Made by a program: the position numbers and the translations under genes. Below are positions 54,299-63,239 of a DNA stretch of 64,000 nt, one piece after another. Below the pieces are notes generated by a model. The model made no database searches and had not been told where the DNA came from. It saw only the letters and a program-made list of their open reading frames with translations. The stretch is from contig NZ_LR130586.1 of NCBI RefSeq assembly GCF_900625025.1, positions 1 to 64,000 on the forward strand, read 5' to 3'. The first letter of the stretch is position 1. Each line of letters opens with the position of its first letter. The stretch is from Lachnoclostridium sp. Marseille-P6806 (GTDB lineage: Bacteria; Bacillota; Clostridia; Lachnospirales; Lachnospiraceae).

Positions 54299-55753
54299 AT
54301 GATAGAGCTTCAAAATGTCTCTTTCGCTTATGATGAAAGTGAATATGGAGGAGTACGGAATGTATCTCTTAAAATTAAGCGAGGAGAATGCATTTTGCTC
54401 AGCGGCGCATCCGGGTGCGGTAAAACAACAATCACTCGCCTTGTAAATGGACTGATTCCTCATTTTTATCATGGAAAACTCTCCGGAAGAATCCTTGTAA
54501 ACGGGATGGACACACAGAAGACAGAAATTGCCGTATTGTCCAATACGGTGGGAACGGTATTTCAGAATCCGAGGACGCAGTTTTTCAACACCGATACTGA
54601 CAGCGAGATTGTGTTCGGACTGGAAAACAGGGGCGTTTCGAGAGAGGAACTGTTAAGGCGCCTTTCTGAGATTACAGAAGAACTCGATCTGCATAGTCTT
54701 CGCTCAAGAAGCATCTTTGAACTTTCCGGAGGAGAGAAACAAAAGATTGCATTCTCAAGTGTATATGCCGCCGAGCCGGACATTCTCGTTTTTGATGAGC
54801 CATCATCCAATCTGGATATGAAATCCATCGGGGAGCTTTCGCAACTGATACGTAATGCGAAGAATGCGGGAAAAACAATCCTGATCGCAGAACACCGCTT
54901 CTGGTACCTGATGGATATCGTGGATCGTGTTGTCTATATGAAAGGCGGGGAGATTGTATCTGACATGCCGATTTCTGCTTTCCTTACACTTCCTGAATCC
55001 GATATGGGAAAGATGGGCCTCAGGGTCAGAAATCTTTCTTTATCTGAGCAGGGAGGTATGCGGGAAAACATCTCCGAAAATCATCTGTCTGTGGAGGATA
55101 TTCATGTCCGGCTTGGAGGCAGGGATGTTCTTAAAGGAGCGTCTTTTCTGGCTGGGGGCGGCGAAATCATTGCCATAGCGGGATTAAACGGCGCGGGAAA
55201 AACCACTCTCGCAAGGGCAATCTGCGGTCTGCAGAAAAATATAAAAGGAAATGTTTTCTGGAACGGACATTGTTTAAGCCGGCGCATGAGGCGAGGAAAG
55301 GCTTACATGGTCATGCAGGATGTGGGACACCAGCTTTTCACGGAAAGCGTTCTGTCTGAATGTACACTTGGTATAAAGAATCCCGATATCGGGGAAATCG
55401 AAAAAATTCTGAATAAGGTTGATCTTCTGGAATATAAAGAGCGGCATCCGCTTTCTCTATCCGGAGGACAGATGCAGAGACTTTCAGTAGCTGTAAGCGA
55501 AATCTGCGGAAAGGAGCTTCTCGTATTTGATGAGCCGACGAGCGGCCTTGATTTAAAAAGCATGGAAGAAGTCGGTGAGATTGCCAGGATGCTTGCAGGG
55601 CAGGACAAGGTGATCCTGATTATTACTCATGATATTGAATTTATGAAAAAGATATGTACACGGATACTATTTATCCGTGATGGAAAAATCGAAAGAAATC
55701 TTGAGGGTGAAGCGAAGGAAGAAATCATAGATCTTCTCGGAGGTAAAAATTGA
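54299..55753 (+). CDS. ecfA: ECF transporter double ATPase (fused EcfA domains)
   Basis: Two ABC domains in one 484-aa chain. Domain 1 has Walker A GASGCGKTTITRL near residue 38, signature LSGGEKQKIAF near 142 and Walker B ILVFDEPSSNLD near 162. Domain 2 has Walker A GLNGAGKTTLARA near 298, signature LSGGQMQRLSVAVSE near 388 and Walker B LLVFDEPTSGLD near 408. Both sites look intact. It starts 3 bp after ecfT and overlaps the next gene by 1 bp. Confidence 0.92.
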   Translation: MIELQNVSFAYDESEYGGVRNVSLKIKRGECILLSGASGCGKTTITRLVNGLIPHFYHGKLSGRILVNGMDTQKTEIAVLSNTVGTVFQNPRTQFFNTDTDSEIVFGLENRGVSREELLRRLSEITEELDLHSLRSRSIFELSGGEKQKIAFSSVYAAEPDILVFDEPSSNLDMKSIGELSQLIRNAKNAGKTILIAEHRFWYLMDIVDRVVYMKGGEIVSDMPISAFLTLPESDMGKMGLRVRNLSLSEQGGMRENISENHLSVEDIHVRLGGRDVLKGASFLAGGGEIIAIAGLNGAGKTTLARAICGLQKNIKGNVFWNGHCLSRRMRRGKAYMVMQDVGHQLFTESVLSECTLGIKNPDIGEIEKILNKVDLLEYKERHPLSLSGGQMQRLSVAVSEICGKELLVFDEPTSGLDLKSMEEVGEIARMLAGQDKVILIITHDIEFMKKICTRILFIRDGKIERNLEGEAKEEIIDLLGGKN

Positions 55754-57504
55754 TGGAGAAAAAAGAAAAAAGCGCTGTGGAAATCCTCATGGGATTTGCC
55801 GCGGCCTGCAAGGGGAAGCTTGCCGCCTCCGTAGTGCTGGCGGTGCTTGGAACCCTTTGCGGGATGATTCCCTATATCGCCGTGTCAAAGGGCGTAATTA
55901 TGATATGCCACTCGGATTATCATTTCGGCAGGCTTGTCCTGATTGCATTGATCGCGCTCGCCGGCTATCTTGGGCAGGTATGGCTCGGTACATTTTCGAC
56001 CATGAAAAGCCATGAATCGGCATTCATTATTTTGCGAAATATCCGTATGGCTGTCACTGGCAAACTTTCCCGTGTTCCGATGGGGATGATTCTGGACACA
56101 CCTTCGGGAAAGTTTAAGACAACCATTGTGGACACAGTGGAAAAACTGGAGCTTCCCTTGGCGCATATGGTTCCGGAACTGACGGCGAATATTCTGATTC
56201 CCGTTCTGATGCTTGTTTATCTCTTTATTCTTGACGGGAGAATCGCGCTCATTTCCCTTGTTACAATCCCTGTCGGGGCCTTCTGTTATATGGGAATGCT
56301 AAAAGATTATGAAAACAGATACGCCAGGGTGCTTGCCGCCGGAAAAAACATGGACGCCGCAACGGTTGAGTACATCGGCGGTATTGAGGTGGTCAAGACG
56401 TTCAACCAGGGCGATCGCTCCTATAAAAAATACGCCGATGCCGTGGCGGAAAATGAAGCATCTAAAGCGACATGGTTTAAGCAGACCAACGGATATTATG
56501 TAGCGGGTCTTGCCATACTTACGGCAACTCCTGTGGGTGTACTGCCGCTTGGAAGCTGGCTGTTTATCAATGGGAAAATCGAGGCGGGGACGCTGATCAC
56601 CTGCATTATTCTTGCGCTGGGTCTTGTAAAGCCGCTGATTCAGGCACTGCAATATACGGACAGCCTTGCTATGGTGGATTCCACAGTGAAAGAAGTCGGA
56701 AGTCTCCTTGATCAGCAGGAACTTGTAAGGCCGGACAAAAGAAAAGAACTTGCGGATGCAGATGTATCTTTTGAAAATGTCACATTCCGCTACAAAGAGG
56801 AGGAAGTTCTGCATGGTATTTCCTTTGATTGCGTAAAGGGCGGCATGACGGCAATTGTCGGACCCTCCGGCTCCGGAAAGTCCACAATCGCAAGGCTTAT
56901 CGCGTCCTTCTGGGAGGCGGAGAGCGGCAGTGTCAAAATTGGAGGCGCTGATGTAAGGGACATACCGTTATCACAGGTGATGGAGCTTGTCTCTTATGTC
57001 TCCCAGGACAACTTCCTCTTTCATTTTTCTATACGGGAAAATATCCGAATCGGAAAACCTGATGCAACGGACGCGGAAATAGAGGCCGCAGCGAGAAAAG
57101 CCAGCTGCCATGACTTTATTCTTTCCCTGCCGGATGGTTACGATACTTCCTGCGGAGATGCAGGCAGCCATCTGTCCGGAGGCGAGCGGCAGAGAATTGC
57201 CATCGCAAGGGCAATCTTAAAGGACAGTCCGGTTGTTGTTCTGGATGAAGCAACCGCCTTTACCGATCCCGAAAATGAGGCGGTGATCCAGTCATCCATT
57301 GCAGAACTTGTATCAGGTAAAACACTGATTGTCATAGCGCACAGGCTTTCAACGATTACGGAGGCAGATAAAATCCTCGTTGTGGACCGGGGGAATATTG
57401 CAGCAGAGGGCACACATGAAGAACTTCTCAAAACGAGCGATTTATATAAAGAATTGTGGAGTGCGCATGTGAAGGGCCGGGATATCGCAGAGGGGGTGGC
57501 ATGA
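55753..57504 (+). CDS. ABC half-transporter (permease-ATPase fusion), first of a pair
   Basis: An exporter-fold ABC protein, six transmembrane helices then an ATPase, that should pair with the next gene product. The transmembrane part runs to about residue 320 and includes IGGIEVVKTFNQGDRSYKKY near 205. The ATPase has Walker A VGPSGSGKSTIARL near 372, signature LSGGERQRIAIARAI near 478 and Walker B VVLDEATAFTDPENE near 498. With an adjacent partner and ECF genes, the pair resembles the IrtAB/YbtPQ group, which import siderophores despite the exporter fold; this comparison is from memory. It has 583 aa. Confidence 0.9.
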   Translation: MEKKEKSAVEILMGFAAACKGKLAASVVLAVLGTLCGMIPYIAVSKGVIMICHSDYHFGRLVLIALIALAGYLGQVWLGTFSTMKSHESAFIILRNIRMAVTGKLSRVPMGMILDTPSGKFKTTIVDTVEKLELPLAHMVPELTANILIPVLMLVYLFILDGRIALISLVTIPVGAFCYMGMLKDYENRYARVLAAGKNMDAATVEYIGGIEVVKTFNQGDRSYKKYADAVAENEASKATWFKQTNGYYVAGLAILTATPVGVLPLGSWLFINGKIEAGTLITCIILALGLVKPLIQALQYTDSLAMVDSTVKEVGSLLDQQELVRPDKRKELADADVSFENVTFRYKEEEVLHGISFDCVKGGMTAIVGPSGSGKSTIARLIASFWEAESGSVKIGGADVRDIPLSQVMELVSYVSQDNFLFHFSIRENIRIGKPDATDAEIEAAARKASCHDFILSLPDGYDTSCGDAGSHLSGGERQRIAIARAILKDSPVVVLDEATAFTDPENEAVIQSSIAELVSGKTLIVIAHRLSTITEADKILVVDRGNIAAEGTHEELLKTSDLYKELWSAHVKGRDIAEGVA

Positions 57505-59252
57505 TGATAAAGTTGTTTCAGAGGCTCCTTGATTTTTCAGGCACGCAGAAAAGTCGTCTCATCCGCTCATTTATTGCTTATCTGATAAGCTCCTTCTTTG
57601 AGATGATTCCGATTATGGCAATACTGACGGTGCTTTCAGGAATTCTGATGCAGATTTCAGGCGGACAGATGCCGGGAAGAACCATATGGATTTCGCTTGG
57701 TATCATGCTTGTTTCCATTGTCGGAAGGATTATTTTCATCAATCTCTCATCGAATGCAAGAACCCTTGGCAGTTTCGCCTTCGGTTCGGAGAAGCGTATG
57801 GAGATTGGAGAAAAGCTGAAAAAGGCACCGATGGGGTACTTTAATAAAAACCGGCTCGGTGATATTACGGCAGCGGTTACCACGACGCTCGGTGATTTGG
57901 AGCAGCAGTCTGTAACGATTATGGAAAATGTGGCGGGGGGATTTATCCACGCCATCGTAATCGGAGTGTGGCTTTTGATTTATGAGTGGAGAATCGGACT
58001 GATTTCCCTTGCCGGGCTTGCTATTGCCCTGATTGTTTATTCCTTCATCGGAAAAGTCGGAAAAAAATATGCGCCGAGAAGGCAGGCTGCGCAGGCAGAC
58101 CTTGTCACAGCGGTTCTGGAATATGTGCAGGGCATGGGAGTTGTGAAGGCATTCGGCCTGGCGGAGCGTTCAGGAAAAGTGGTGGATGCAGCAATCGAGG
58201 AGAGCCGTGAGGCGAATATTCTTCTGGAAAAAGCATTCTCCAAAATGACAGCGCTTTATCAGTCTGTATTCAAATTTGCGAGGGCGGCGTTTCTTGTCGT
58301 CGCTCCGTACCTCCTGATCTGCGGCAGCATTACGCCGGAAAAATGCCTGCTCCTTCTGGTTTCCAGTTTTATGATTTATTCCGCTGTCGAGGTAGCGGGG
58401 AGCATGTCGGGCGTAGCCCGGGCAGTGGAAGCGTCTCTTGACAGGCTGGACGGGATTATGGATATTCCCTCGCTGGACGAGAACGGTCAGGATATAACGC
58501 CAAAGAATTATGATATCGAGATTAAGGATGTCTCCTTCGGATATGATGAGAAAGAAATTCTCCATCATATTAATCTCTCTGTGACGCAGGGAACAAGCTG
58601 CGCCATCGTCGGCCCTTCCGGCTCCGGCAAGACAACGCTCTGCCATCTGATTGCCCGGTTCTGGGATGTGGATGACGGACAAATCCTTCTGGGAGGACGG
58701 AATGTCCGGGAATATACCAGCGACAGCCTGCTCAGAAATTTTGCCATCGTGTTCCAGAATGTATATCTCTTTGAAGATACAATCGCAAACAATATCCGTT
58801 TCGGAAGGCCAGACGCAACAGAAAAAGAAATGATTATGGCGGCAAAGAAAGCCTGCTGCCACGATTTTATCATGGCATTGCCCAAAGGCTACCAGACGAA
58901 GATTGGTGAAGGCGGCAGTAGCCTCTCCGGCGGGGAAAAACAGCGCATTTCCATAGCAAGGGCCATCCTGAAGGATGCTCCGATCATCATTTTAGATGAG
59001 GCGACTGCAAGCGTCGACCCGGAAAACGAGCAGGAGCTCCAAAAGGCCATCGCAGAGCTCACAAAGGACAAGACCATACTGATGATCGCGCACCGCCTTT
59101 CCACGGTGCGGGAGGCGGATCAGATCATAGTGCTGCAAGAAGGCAGGATAGTGCAGCGGGGAACCCATAAGGAACTGATGGAAAACGAGGGCTTATACAA
59201 GCGCTTCGTCGGAATGCGGAGCCGCGCCATTGGATGGGCCTTGAGGAAGTGA
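57501..59252 (+). CDS. ABC half-transporter (permease-ATPase fusion), second of a pair
   Basis: Partner of the preceding half-transporter, started at 57501 (MMIKLFQRLLDFSG) with a 4-bp overlap. Six membrane helices precede the ATPase, which has Walker A VGPSGSGKTTLCHL near residue 368, signature LSGGEKQRISIARAI near 475 and Walker B IILDEATASVDPENE near 495. The length is 583 aa. Both ATP sites of the heterodimer appear canonical. It ends 5 bp before the ATC hydrolase gene, supporting one operon. Confidence 0.9.
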   Translation: MMIKLFQRLLDFSGTQKSRLIRSFIAYLISSFFEMIPIMAILTVLSGILMQISGGQMPGRTIWISLGIMLVSIVGRIIFINLSSNARTLGSFAFGSEKRMEIGEKLKKAPMGYFNKNRLGDITAAVTTTLGDLEQQSVTIMENVAGGFIHAIVIGVWLLIYEWRIGLISLAGLAIALIVYSFIGKVGKKYAPRRQAAQADLVTAVLEYVQGMGVVKAFGLAERSGKVVDAAIEESREANILLEKAFSKMTALYQSVFKFARAAFLVVAPYLLICGSITPEKCLLLLVSSFMIYSAVEVAGSMSGVARAVEASLDRLDGIMDIPSLDENGQDITPKNYDIEIKDVSFGYDEKEILHHINLSVTQGTSCAIVGPSGSGKTTLCHLIARFWDVDDGQILLGGRNVREYTSDSLLRNFAIVFQNVYLFEDTIANNIRFGRPDATEKEMIMAAKKACCHDFIMALPKGYQTKIGEGGSSLSGGEKQRISIARAILKDAPIIILDEATASVDPENEQELQKAIAELTKDKTILMIAHRLSTVREADQIIVLQEGRIVQRGTHKELMENEGLYKRFVGMRSRAIGWALRK

Positions 59253-59257
59253 GATGA

Positions 59258-59764
59258 ATGGATAAGGGCATGGACAAAAGCTATCTGGACGGAGCAGGGA
59301 AGGCACTGGAGAAGGAATATGGACAGGAAAAGGCTGCATCCATATTGAATGACGCATGGATGCGCTATTCGGAAATCGTGCATGAAAACGCAGATGAGCC
59401 GAAGAAGATGTATATGCATACAAGGAAACGCATTTATCCGGCGATTGCGGCCTTCGATGCCATGATAAAGAACGGAATCTCCTGCGGGGAAACTGCGGAT
59501 TTTCTGAACCGCTTCTATGAAAACAGGGCTGCGGGCGTCGGGAGAAAAATAAGAGGCGTCATGAAAATCCCTGGGATTTATAAGCTGGTACCGAAATTTT
59601 TTGCGAAGATGACAGCGAGTTCCTTCGGGGAGGACTGCGGTTTCAGGTCAAACTGGATCAGGGCGGACAGCAGGGAGATGCGTTTTGATATGCTGGTCTG
59701 TCCCTATCAGGATACCTGTGTAAAATATGGCTGCCCCGAGGTTTTCTGTTCGGAAGCGGAATAG
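59258..59764 (+). CDS. ATC (aminothiazoline-carboxylate) hydrolase-like protein, C-terminally truncated
   Basis: Resembles the L-2-amino-thiazoline-4-carboxylate hydrolase family, which opens a thiazoline ring on the way to cysteine. DGAGKALEKEYGQEKAASIL, ENADEPKKMYMHTRKRIYPA and KIPGIYKLVPKFFAKM are typical. The motif FDMLVCPYQDTCVKYGCPE is present near residue 145, but the protein then ends VFCSEAE. The usual 50-60 further residues, which carry more Cys and a Gly/Asp-rich stretch, are missing where the ISL3 remnant begins. The truncated product may be inactive. It is the last gene of the TetR operon. Confidence 0.75.
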   Translation: MDKGMDKSYLDGAGKALEKEYGQEKAASILNDAWMRYSEIVHENADEPKKMYMHTRKRIYPAIAAFDAMIKNGISCGETADFLNRFYENRAAGVGRKIRGVMKIPGIYKLVPKFFAKMTASSFGEDCGFRSNWIRADSREMRFDMLVCPYQDTCVKYGCPEVFCSEAE

Positions 59765-60718
59765 CGATATTGGAGCATACAAGGTATACCATATCCATCA
59801 TATTCTGCATATTCCGAAATCCATAAGCCTTGCGAATAATCAGTTTGATCTTGTTGTTTGTTGCCTTCGATCCTGGCATTGCTCTTAGAGCGTTCATAGC
59901 CCACTCGACGACATGGAACGGATTACGCATCGTTCGCAGCCAGGAGTATATTTGTTCACACAATCGGTGATCCACCGGGCTCCGTCACCAGTTACAACCT
60001 TGAGGGATGACAGCTGCTTGTCCGTCAGGCCCTTGTAGAATTGCTCCAGAACGCTGAATCCATGGCCGTCAGCGACCCAGACGACCTCATTGGTGTCGTG
60101 GTTTACGATGACTGTGATGTATTTGTGACCTTTACGGCAGCTGGTTTCGTCGATGCCGATATTGACCAGGCTATTGAGCCTTCTGGTTCGCTCCGGTTCG
60201 AGATCATGCAAAGCCCGGGACATGCAGCTTCCGACAGTTTGCCAGTCGATACGCATATAAGCAGCGACAGCACTTCTTGGCAGATATTTGGCGAACCGGG
60301 CAACGGTAAGGTCAAACTCTTTCATGAAACTGCTGCCTGGATAAGCCCATGGAAGCGCGGCAGTCACAATGCCATGCTGCGGGCACCTGATACGGTGCGT
60401 AGGACATTCAATTTCAACCAGGATGCCGCCCCAGTCCAGACCTCTCCAGCCCTTTGGGTTCGTTGTCGGGTGGTCGCATCCAGGGCAGCGTCTGGCACAA
60501 AAGGGGCAGTCATCCTTATGCCAGGCGTTGGGACGGGCCTTGATGCGGATGTGGGTTACACCATTCTGATCATTGTAGATATCGTGAGATTCTACGTAAT
60601 GAGTGCTCAACAACGGGCCAATTCTATCGGCTCGCCAGTTTGAACCATAAATACCATCATGACGCCTTGCGTCATTCGTCTTGTGAACCTTGAAACAGCC
60701 CATATGAATTTTGCGCAT
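59735..60718 (-). pseudogene. ISL3-family transposase, decayed
   Basis: From 60718 the frame has the N-terminal zinc-binding segment (CPFCARRCPGCDH) and a helix-turn-helix. The DDE domain has first Asp in NIGIDETSCRKGHKYITVI and second Asp in VTGDGARWITD. After CVNKYTPGCERC the frame shifts; FHVVEWAMNAL, then NNKIKLIIRKAYGFRN, show that about 120-130 residues before the C terminus are gone, with further one-base shifts. The third acidic residue region is lost, so it cannot transpose. Its left edge coincides with the truncation point of the ATC hydrolase gene. Confidence 0.85.
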
Positions 60719-60745
60719 AAAAGAACCGCCATGAGGTGGTTCACG

Positions 60746-61003
60746 TTAAGCGCAATGACAGACAGCTGAATCGAACTTCGCGTGGAGCTGTCCGGCTTCG
60801 TACGAATCAGTCCCAGTCCATCGCTGTGCTTTGCTGCTGCGAAGGATCTTTCCATCTCGATCATCCTCATGGCGGTAGTATGGGCACTGCCGATAATGCC
60901 CCTGGACCAGACGGGCATAATTGTATTCGTCCATGTTGACCGTGCAGTACCAGTCGTCGTCATCTTCATCATAAACATAATAATTACAATCTTCGCAGTT
61001 CAT
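60746..61003 (-). CDS. DUF6472-like Cys-rich small protein, altered C terminus
   Basis: Begins MNCEDCNYYVYDEDDDDWY with CTVNMDEYNYARL and CPYYRHEDD, the four-Cys pattern of a small Clostridial family (DUF6472, by memory), perhaps metal-binding. Family members end shortly after the CPYY motif, whereas here about 30 unrelated residues (KAQRWTGTDSYEAGQ) follow. This suggests the 3' end was replaced when the neighbouring ISL3 element arrived. GGAG lies 9 bp before the ATG at 61003. The function is unknown. Confidence 0.6.
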   Translation of the reverse strand: MNCEDCNYYVYDEDDDDWYCTVNMDEYNYARLVQGHYRQCPYYRHEDDRDGKILRSSKAQRWTGTDSYEAGQLHAKFDSAVCHCA

Positions 61004-61028
61004 TGCATGTATCTCCATCTGCATTTCG

Positions 61029-61640
61029 TCATGGCTTCACTGCCTTCTCAAACATCATATCCGTCAGCGCATAGGGAAGCAGTTCCTCCGGCTTTACATC
61101 CGGGCGGATCCATTCATTTATCAGATTCTCCGGCATGATGAGCGGCATACGGTCGTGGATGAAACGAATCTGATCACCGGGTTCACGGGTCAGAACCACA
61201 AAATGAGGCAAGCCGTCCTCGATCCGGTACAGGCCGCATAGCCAGGTTACGGAAGACCCCTGAGGCTGGATCATATACTTGTCACCGGTATATTTCTTAC
61301 CGTCATTTCCGATCCGATGCTCCCACTCGAAATACCAAGACGCAGGAACTATACACCTGTGCCTCGCCCAGTCTTCACGAAAAGTCGGCTTCTCCGCCGC
61401 CGTCTCGGATCGTGCATTCATGAGAATCGATTTACCGGCATATCCCCATTTCATCGGATAGACGGCACGACTGCCGGTGCGGTTCGGGGCAATCACCGGT
61501 ACTACATCTGTCGGGCGGATCTCACCGTACTCCTTAACCGCTGTGGTGTTCTGCCATTTCCTTACGAGAGGAGAACGTCTCATCTCCTCTACAATCGGAC
61601 GGAGCTCCGGGGATTCCTCCGTCCAGTAACGTGCACACAT
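61029..61640 (-). CDS. SRAP-domain protein (HMCES/YedK family)
   Basis: Forms a covalent DNA-protein crosslink with abasic sites in single-stranded DNA, shielding them. Cys2 directly follows the initiator Met (MCARYWTEE) and is the crosslinking residue. The other active-site parts are NARSETAAEKPTF near residue 75, the Glu of PASWYFEWE near 99-106, and His in RFIHDRMPLIMP near 163. The 203-aa length is normal for the bacterial family. It is in a minus-strand run with the DUF6472-like gene 25 bp downstream. Confidence 0.92.
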   Translation of the reverse strand: MCARYWTEESPELRPIVEEMRRSPLVRKWQNTTAVKEYGEIRPTDVVPVIAPNRTGSRAVYPMKWGYAGKSILMNARSETAAEKPTFREDWARHRCIVPASWYFEWEHRIGNDGKKYTGDKYMIQPQGSSVTWLCGLYRIEDGLPHFVVLTREPGDQIRFIHDRMPLIMPENLINEWIRPDVKPEELLPYALTDMMFEKAVKP

Positions 61641-61669
61641 ATACCATCATCTCCTCGGACAATCGGTCA

Positions 61670-61984
61670 TTATCGATTGTACTTAGCTCCTGCAAAAATC
61701 AGCATTGCCAAACCGGCTGCAAAACAAACAGCGAAACAAAGAAAACTGTACGCTGAGTCCGTGATGGCTAAAATTGCAGCAGTTATCAGTAAACCAATCC
61801 CCATCACGATAAGTCCTGTCCCGGACAGTTTGCAGAAAGCCGGCCTGTCTTCTGCAGAAACCTTATCAACATGATAATCATGCATCAAAGAGAGCTTTTC
61901 CTTCTTCCAAATCAACCATCCCAAAACAGTTAGAAGGACTCCCACTCCTCCGGTTATTATGACTCCGATTATTTTACCTGTCAT
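61670..61984 (-). CDS. Small membrane protein, DUF3784-like
   Basis: A 104-aa protein with three hydrophobic segments at about residues 4-24, 54-72 and 78-98. The polar loop SLMHDYHVDKVSAEDRPAFC matches the pattern of DUF3784 proteins of Clostridia (membrane, unknown role). There is no catalytic motif. AAAGGAGA lies just before the ATG. It stands between SRAP and the monooxygenase-like gene, all on the minus strand. Confidence 0.7.
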   Translation of the reverse strand: MTGKIIGVIITGGVGVLLTVLGWLIWKKEKLSLMHDYHVDKVSAEDRPAFCKLSGTGLIVMGIGLLITAAILAITDSAYSFLCFAVCFAAGLAMLIFAGAKYNR

Positions 61985-62020
61985 GCTGACGGTCTCCTTT
62001 ACAATCCGCGATTGCCGTAT

Positions 62021-62341
62021 TCACTTCCTGATAAAAGACTCGTCCTGCGGTGCGTTATCGCTCACGAATCGTTCCACTTTCATACGCAGATCGTACTTCT
62101 CCCGCAGAGCAGCGATCGTTCCCATCATAGGGCTTGCGTGGTGCACATCAATCGCCGCCTGATCCCTCCAGCTGTCGATCAGCAGAACCGTTTCTGGATC
62201 ATTCATCGGAAAGAAGTATTCATAGCGCAGATTGCCATTCTCAGCACGTATCCGGTCTGCTGTACCGGAGGACTCCATTTCCTCTGCAAATTTCCGTGCA
62301 TTTCCGTTTGTTCCTGTGTAATACAAATTCACTGTGATCAT
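62021..62341 (-). CDS. ABM-domain (quinol monooxygenase-like) protein
   Basis: A small ferredoxin-like fold enzyme or heme/quinol-binding protein of the antibiotic-biosynthesis-monooxygenase group. From 62341 it reads MITVNLYYTGTNGNARKFAE and has 106 residues. RYEYFFPMNDPETVLLIDSWRDQAAIDVHH is the diagnostic middle part (strand, then W-x-D-x-x-A-x-x-x-H). No cofactor motif exists in this family, so the reaction cannot be assigned. An upstream ATG would add seven residues. Confidence 0.75.
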   Translation of the reverse strand: MITVNLYYTGTNGNARKFAEEMESSGTADRIRAENGNLRYEYFFPMNDPETVLLIDSWRDQAAIDVHHASPMMGTIAALREKYDLRMKVERFVSDNAPQDESFIRK

Positions 62342-62352
62342 AGCAGCGCTCC

Positions 62353-62703
62353 TCATCTGCATTTATGCCCGGAGGCTGCTTCAAAATTGTACTTGATAAT
62401 CCCCAGATCAATTTTTGTCGTAACCCCTCTGCCTGCGGTGATCACCGGCTCCTCCCCGTCCAGGGAAATGCGGAATTTCTGCTGGTTCAGGGCTGTCGGG
62501 GCCATCGTAGCCGCCTTCACGCCATTCTTAAACCAGACTGGCATGTCCGCTTCCGATACGCTACAGAGCTTTGCCAGCGGCTTTGATTTATGTTTAACAC
62601 CATCAGTCTCTCCGTATCCGATCGCAATCACGCAGACGATTTTTTCGCCGGATTCTTTGTCTGCTCTGCACTTACCACGGTCGTAGGTTCCGCCGACCCA
62701 ACA
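62353..62703 (-). pseudogene. Nitroreductase-family C-terminal remnant
   Basis: On the minus strand CWVGGTYDRGKCRADKESGE leads into CVIAIGYGETDGVKHKSKPL, then WFKNGVKAATMAPTALNQQK, and IDLGIIKYNFEAASG ends it. This is the C-terminal half of an FMN nitroreductase of the TM1586 type. The N-terminal half is missing: upstream of 62703 the DNA becomes the abiEii gene in a different frame. It lies 11 bp before the ABM gene, which was probably its operon partner. Confidence 0.8.
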
Positions 62704-63239
62704 TGTTTTTCTGCAATTAGTGAATCAAGAGAATATGCGTACATTTTGGCTGGCACATCATCCAGGAGCGTAGGATAGTCCATTTCCACTCTTTCCGGAT
62801 AGATGATGTCTCCAAATCCTATGTCTATGCTGACCGGAATTCGGGTACGGTCGAGGAAGGCCAGGATGGATACATTCAGTCCATGGTATTCCTTAAACTC
62901 AGTGATATTTGAAACTTGAAGTGAATCCAGCTTAAAAACGATCGGATCATCACATTCTATGCTGAAAACTTCTGTAAATACTGCTTTCATGTTGTCAGCT
63001 TCGTTGCTGATCCTTGCACCGAGAAGATCGATATCTGTTGTAGCCCGTGTGAAATCTTCCGTATACAGACCATATAGCAGGATACCGCCTTTCAACGTAA
63101 ACTTGTCCCTGTAGTTTGAAACAGAGAGCCGATACAAGGTTCTCTCAAGTACATAAACGGTAAATATGTCCTGAACGATACGGTCGTTCTTCTTCGCATA
63201 GTTCTTCAAACGTTCCTTCACCGATGTGGCGTTCCTCAT
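62628..63239 (-). CDS. AbiEii/AbiGii-type toxin, C-terminally truncated
   Basis: Nucleotidyltransferase toxin of a type IV toxin-antitoxin and phage-defence system. The fold motifs FTLKGGILLYGLY near residue 48 and TDIDLLGARIS near 68 are intact. After SLDSLIAEKH near residue 178 the family sequence stops. The last 25 residues (VGSAEPTTVVSAEQTKNPAK) are an out-of-frame reading of the adjoining nitroreductase fragment. Full AbiEii proteins have about 280-310 aa; this has 203. It is therefore likely inactive. The start overlaps the antitoxin stop by 4 bp. Confidence 0.82.
   Translation of the reverse strand: MRNATSVKERLKNYAKKNDRIVQDIFTVYVLERTLYRLSVSNYRDKFTLKGGILLYGLYTEDFTRATTDIDLLGARISNEADNMKAVFTEVFSIECDDPIVFKLDSLQVSNITEFKEYHGLNVSILAFLDRTRIPVSIDIGFGDIIYPERVEMDYPTLLDDVPAKMYAYSLDSLIAEKHVGSAEPTTVVSAEQTKNPAKKSSA

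Noticed and set aside
60041-60643. A 200-codon plus-strand frame opposite the ISL3 transposase
   Set aside because: Shadow of the minus-strand transposase, which has zinc, HTH and DDE motifs.
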